A stretch of 64,000 nucleotides of DNA, taken from assembly GCA_016859345.1 (NCBI GenBank), contig CM029118.1, forward strand, positions 30,977,501-31,041,500, read 5' to 3'. Made by a program: the position numbers and the translations under genes. Below are positions 59,640 to 64,000 of the stretch, one piece after another. Below the pieces are notes generated by a model, which saw nothing but the letters and a program-made list of their open reading frames with translations, was not told where the DNA came from and made no database searches. The number at the start of each line of letters is the position of its first letter. Within the stretch, counting starts at the first letter, position 1. Source of the DNA: Istiophorus platypterus. Lineage: Eukaryota; Chordata; Actinopteri; Istiophoriformes; Istiophoridae.

Positions 59640-60429
59640 TTCTCAACAGGACATTCAATTATTTATAACCATGGGGAGAGTGGGTACTTTCAAGGCCAAA
59701 CAGTTTACCAAAACTTCAAGGAAGGTGTTTTCTTAGATACCTCAGCAAGATCAACTCCATTGTTAGCAGTTACTATAAATCAGTTTTAAATAAAATGGTA
59801 TGCGACAAAATTCATTTGTTAAAAATCCCAGCTATCTGAAATCAGCCTGTCATAAAACTGACAGACCACCAAGTTTAATGAGACTTTTGTCATAGAGGTA
59901 ACCGTTCAATTAATAATGAAGCAGTGATGCAGTCCTAATACAAAATGTGTGAATGCTGATAAATAGTGGGGGAATGTACTTTTTACACAGTGTATTAATC
60001 ATTGAGCTTATCATTGAAGTAAGTCCCATGATTATTGTGCCTCACTTCACTAGTAGGGGAAAACCGCAGCTTGGGTGGAAGGTCCAGTATGAAAATTTAC
60101 TAGTATTCTTACCAAAACAATTAACAAATGTTCCAACACAGAGATACTGTAAATACATAAATGTTATAAAATGGCAAGCATACATACAAATGTAGAAAAT
60201 ACAGCAGGACAGTAGTGTCCACTGACAAACTGGAGCTCCGAACAAAATTTCTGTTGAAAATTACATCTGTCCAATTATAAATAGGGTGTTGTGCCTTCGT
60301 AGTCTCAGATGTTCTGTCTTCTCTTTGAATCTTTCCCAATGTGTATCTCACTAGAGGTAGCGTATGTAGATTATTCTACTTTCAAGGTCTCAAGAGCCTG
60401 AATCTTTCTGGCTGTCACTTAACCAGTAA
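59640..60429. other. No gene seen
   Basis: AT-rich, no motifs. Confidence 0.5.
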
Positions 60430-60560
60430 CATATCTCAACATCTACAAGATGGAGTACTCCAAATTTTTGTACATTTACTAGAAGATGGACCATAATTTC
60501 GGTGATCCTCTGACTTCTCACCAAGCCCTACAATGAGGTCAAAGTTTTATGAAAAAAAAA
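60430..60560 (+). repeat. Dispersed teleost 'atttcatggcaatcca' repeat, short fragment
   Basis: Recognisable blocks are catatctcaacatctacaag, tcggtgatcctctgacttct and atgaggtcaaagtttt, matching the family at 23556-23900 in order. Confidence 0.5.
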
Positions 60561-60574
60561 AAATTATTCATAGA

Positions 60575-61850
60575 ATACTTTTCAAATTTCAAGTTACAAA
60601 GTGCTTTTTACAAGGCAGCAAAATAAAACAGGACAAGTTATAAAATCATCACATTAAAAAAGAAAATTTACTGTATAACACTAATTCAGTGAAAGACGAC
60701 AACATTTGAAACTCAAGTAAAATTAGAATGGCTATCTGATAAAAGTATGTATTAAAAAAGGGACTTAAAAGAAATTACTGAGTTGGCCGCACAGGTAGAT
60801 TGTTAAAGAGCCTTGGGGCCCTGAGTGCAAACACTGTCCAATATAGTTTTCAGACACTTTTCTAGAACAGATAAAAGACCTCTGCCCAAGAATCTTAAAG
60901 TATGTACCTGCACATAGGGCACTAAAAGGTCAGATATATTGCAGGGACTTTGAAAGTAATCTGTAAGATCTTAAGATCATTTCTGAAACATAGTGGGAGA
61001 AATTAATGAGATCAAAACAGGCAGAATGTGATCACATCAACTGGTTCTTGTTAGGAGCCTGGCAGCTGTGTTCTGTAAAGTTTGGAGTCAGTTTATTTCT
61101 GTTTGACGCACCTAAAAAGGCTGTTGCAATCATCTAGACTTGAGAATAAACTGTGTAGGATGGTCCATCTTTAAAAGTTAAAAAAAAAAAAAAAAGTTTT
61201 TGAATATATCTAAGATGATAAAACATTTGCACAAGATTTGTTTAGTACTGCTCAAATCTTAAATTTCTATCAAAGAAAATGCCATGATTCTTTGCAAAAG
61301 AATATGTTCTTCAAGGGAACCAGCAGATAATTTGCTTTGCCATGTGCTGGAATCGATGTTTGAGGAGCTTTTTTTTTTATAGTTTAGCTGAGGAAAATTT
61401 TTAGACATCCAGCATTCCAGGGTCTGTTAGTCTAACAGGAAGGTACATCTGTGTATCATCAGCATAGTAGTGGAAAGAGACACCGTGTCAATGGATTGTG
61501 TGTCCAAGGAAAAGCCTATATAAAGAAAAAAAATTGGTCCTTACACCGACCCCTAAGGCACACCACAATTAAAAGGGACCCATAGTTATTAGTAGAGATA
61601 ATGAACCTCCTTTTGGACAGCTGAGATGAAAACCATCCAAATGCTTTGCTGGATATCTCCACCGAGTGCCTCAGTCTGTCTAATAGGAGGCTGTGCTAAG
61701 GTCCAGGAACACAAGGACTGAGCATCTCTCATTGGCAGCCTTTAAATACTCATTGGTAACGTTGAGCAGAGTGAGTGCTATGATTCTTTCAGAAACCAGA
61801 GTGAAGTTTTTCAAAAATGTTTTCCAGCACTGATAGTAGTTACAATATTT
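60575..61850 (-). mobile_element. Rex1/L2-type LINE, antisense
   Basis: On the minus strand the catalytic region is clear: FHYYADDTQMYL at 61441-61475 keeps both catalytic Asp residues, and a VPQGSVLGP-type stretch with two stops lies just upstream (about 61520-61570). Downstream pieces of the enzyme and 3' part extend to about 60575, including complements of aaggctgttgcaatcatcta and agccttggggccctgagtgc. Diverged upstream RT sequence reaches about 61850. 5'-truncated and frame-broken. It is related to but distinct from the L2 copies at 13, 26 and 31 kb. Confidence 0.8.
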
Positions 61851-62151
61851 TTTTTTAATAAAGTTTTCAATATATAGGGCAACTTAGAAAATAGGTAACT
61901 GATTCACAAGTTTGAGGATTGAAAGATTCAGCTGAAGTCTTTGAGTGAGTTCACACAAGCAGTTTTAAAATAGGGACAAAACCATTAGACAAGATTCCAT
62001 TTCTGTTGGTAAAAATTTTAGAAGTATTATGTCAAGAGGGATTGAAGACACTCATATGATACTGTCTCTAAAACATCAGGCAAGGTAATGGGATAAAACT
62101 GATTCAGGCTATCTTGTGTGCAGATCAGAAATAGTATGTGTCACTGGGGGT

Positions 62152-62390
62152 GGGAGCCTTGATTGTAAGCATCCATTTTAAAACTCAACATCCCTCTAGA
62201 AATTGAGCCTGATCTGTATGTTAAATAATGCGTCAACAAATTTTTTTTGTAATGTAAAAAGGCTGGCTCTTAGTGGGACAGTAATGCCACCTGACAATAG
62301 CTGTCTTGACTGGTTTGCAGGAAAAGATTGATAAGGGGAGAAAAAAAAAGGAGTGGTCCCTCTTCTATTTAGAGTTTTTCTAAGTTGACT
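62152..62390. repeat. Direct repeat flanking a LINE, copy B
   Basis: Second copy of 59260-59516. It lacks about 9 bp after ggctggctcttag and has an A9 run near 62340. About 85% similar by eye over the shared blocks. Confidence 0.8.
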
Positions 62391-63399
62391 AGCACTGAGC
62401 CTACTAGCCTCTAGCCGGCATCCACATTGGTAAGCATCTAGCCTGCTAGAATTCTGCCTGTCCCCCAGCCTGCTAGCTCTCAGCCCAGTAGCCCCCAGCC
62501 AGTCTGTCAGTTGGCTAACTGCAAGCCAACAGCTAAGATGGTGAGTGTAGGGGTCATTTAACCAGCTCCAGAAGGTACAGCCTCAGTTAGCCTCCAGTTT
62601 CTCAGTATGCTAAGATTAGGCCCACTGTCTTCAGCCTGTATCAACACAGCATTGGCTAGCAACCTGCAAGTTCTCCCACTTTGGCTAGGATACTGCCCCT
62701 TAAGACCATAGGCGGTGTCCTTTCTTTTGGACTTGTCTAGCTTTTCCTCTGAGGTATCTAGAGTGTGGAGCTCACATAAGAGGGAACATATTCCCCCAAG
62801 CCTCAGCCACCCACAGACCCCTAAGCCTAACCAGCTCAGCACCTCCAGAGCTTCTGCTGCCTAGTGCCATGATCAATACCTAGCTCCAAGCAACCCCTAA
62901 TTGCCTTTCTATGCAGATGTTCTTTCTGGTCTTGCATTAGAGGTCTCATCTCACCTGTTCCTGAGTTGGGGGTCCCAGCTACCATCTTGCTTGTTCCAGG
63001 GTCGGCCATGTCAGCCCGTGTGTTCTCTGTTCCTGAGTTGGGGTTCCCTGCCAACATCAAGCCTCTCCTGCTCCCAGTTAGTTGCCCAGCTAACACTTGC
63101 ACCTTATCTCCAGTTGTCATTCCCTGCCAACAACAGCTATATCTCCAGCTGCCCACTTCTTGTCCTGGACCCTGCACAGACCTGCAGCTAAATCTTCTTG
63201 TGCCAGCTGCCTCTCCCTAACCTCTAGCTGTGTTGCCATTGCCCTCCTGCTTGGCCTTTAGAGGGATCCCGTCTTCACCATCACCCACCAGAGCAGTTTG
63301 GACTTTTTCCCTGATTTTTCCAAAAAACAGCAAAACAATTTCATCTGTCTGCTCAAGACCATCTTCTTCAGGACTCCTGGTTTGCTGATCCCACCTCCA
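62391..63399. other. GC-richer internal sequence with a 72 bp repeat
   Basis: C/T- and CAGC-rich sequence rich in agcctgctag and ccagctaac motifs. gttcctgagttgggg occurs at 62957 and 63029, a 72 bp period. Opposed open frames (for example 62836-63177 minus and 62901-63191 plus) reflect composition. By position before a likely Gypsy LTR it may be the 3' internal region of that element. Confidence 0.4.
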
Positions 63400-63862
63400 A
63401 AGTTAGTTTACTGTTCCCCTCAACCCATATCTCCAACCTCTTTTCTATGCTTTAAGGATTTTCTCACCTCATCTCTACAGACCTACCTTTCTCTAGTCAG
63501 ATGCCCTCATTGCTCCCATTCACCCGACTGCCCATCTATACACCTGTCCCCACTTGTCATCAGCTCTGCAGTCACCTGAGTTCTCCCCACCTGTACCTCA
63601 TTCAACAATCAGCCTTGCATATTTTATACCAGTTCACTCCCTTTGTCAGATTATCTTTTTCTGTTCCCATTTTTTTCCCTGTGTTCCTAAGAATTGCGTT
63701 TTGTTACCTGCTTAGCCTGCACACCTGCCTGAAATTTTGTCCTTTTGTGTACACATGTGCCTGTTTTTATTTATTTAAAAGTAATTTCACAGCATAATGA
63801 TGCGTTTGTGTCTGCATTTGGGTCCTTATCTGTGCTACTACCACCAAACCCTGACAGCATGC
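63400..63862 (+). mobile_element. Probable Ty3/Gypsy LTR, decayed
   Basis: The sequence follows the order of common fish Gypsy LTRs: cccacctgtacctcattcaa, a TATA-like gcatattttatacc, ctttgtcagattatc, ttccctgtgttccta, gcctgcacacctgcctgaa, then gtctgcatttgggtcctta and a terminal accctgaca near 63862. The left boundary is uncertain and no second LTR is seen. It may be a solo LTR or the end of an element covering the preceding kilobase. Confidence 0.55.
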
Positions 63863-64000
63863 AGTTCCAAAACCAGTTTCTCAAGTTCAGCAGGGGAAAA
63901 ATGGTAAAAAGTAAAATGACTCAAGCATTGTACTTAAGCATAATTTATGAGGTACATCTATAGAAATATTTTCGATTTAGACAACTTTATGCTTCTATTC

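Noticed and set aside
62836..63177. 113-codon minus-strand frame with an internal repeat
   Set aside because: The repeat comes from the 72 bp DNA-level repeat and opposite-strand frames are equally open, so coding is not supported.
1..64000. CRISPR array, bacterial operon, phage or integron
   Set aside because: No regularly spaced repeats with unique spacers, no ribosome-binding-site-led gene runs, and a strongly vertebrate repeat content.

Overview
The window is vertebrate, almost certainly teleost fish, genomic DNA. It is AT-rich and full of dinucleotide and trinucleotide microsatellites. It carries a typical fish repeat mix: Tc1-type DNA transposons, L2/Rex1-type LINEs with (ATTGA)n tails, an RTE-clade LINE whose 3' end reads as the common teleost sequence, tRNA-headed SINEs and Ty3/Gypsy remnants. 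There are no bacterial-style operons, no CRISPR array, no rRNA gene and no convincing tRNA gene. I recognise no complete host protein-coding gene by name.

Layout. 1-3.5 kb: an internally deleted Tc1 end, then two ~0.9 kb near-identical direct copies of an unidentified sequence, the second bordered by short inverted repeats and a tRNA-like head. 4.5-15.5 kb: mostly unique AT-rich DNA with microsatellites, two copies of a dispersed teleost repeat in opposite orientation, and an antisense L2 fragment (12.9-13.6 kb). 15.5-17 kb: a decayed Tc1 element with both ends, then an antisense SINE. 19.3-22.5 kb: a nearly full-length minus-strand RTE LINE with endonuclease and reverse transcriptase, its frame broken three times, sitting between AT repeats. 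25.5-32.4 kb: a mariner scrap, a sense L2 with its (ATTGA)n tail, a Tc1 5' piece and a long antisense L2. 33-40 kb: unique DNA with several minus-strand open segments bounded by splice signals, which may be exons of an unrecognised gene. 44.6-46.6 kb: two pieces of a second Tc1-like family joined head to head, followed by a Gypsy RNaseH/integrase remnant. 49.5-52 kb: a hairpin, another dispersed repeat and a minus-strand Tc1 remnant. 52-58 kb: unique DNA with GC-richer patches that could be conserved regulatory sequence. 58-64 kb: a SINE head, an antisense Rex1/L2-type LINE enclosed by a ~250 bp direct repeat, and a GC-richer stretch ending in a probable Gypsy LTR.

The recognisable coding capacity belongs to dead or dying transposons. 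The only possible host coding sequence is the set of minus-strand candidate exons between 33.0 and 40.0 kb. Two of them (36.4 and 36.7 kb) join in frame across a 70 bp intron with good splice sites. None could be assigned to a family, and they are reported with low to moderate confidence.
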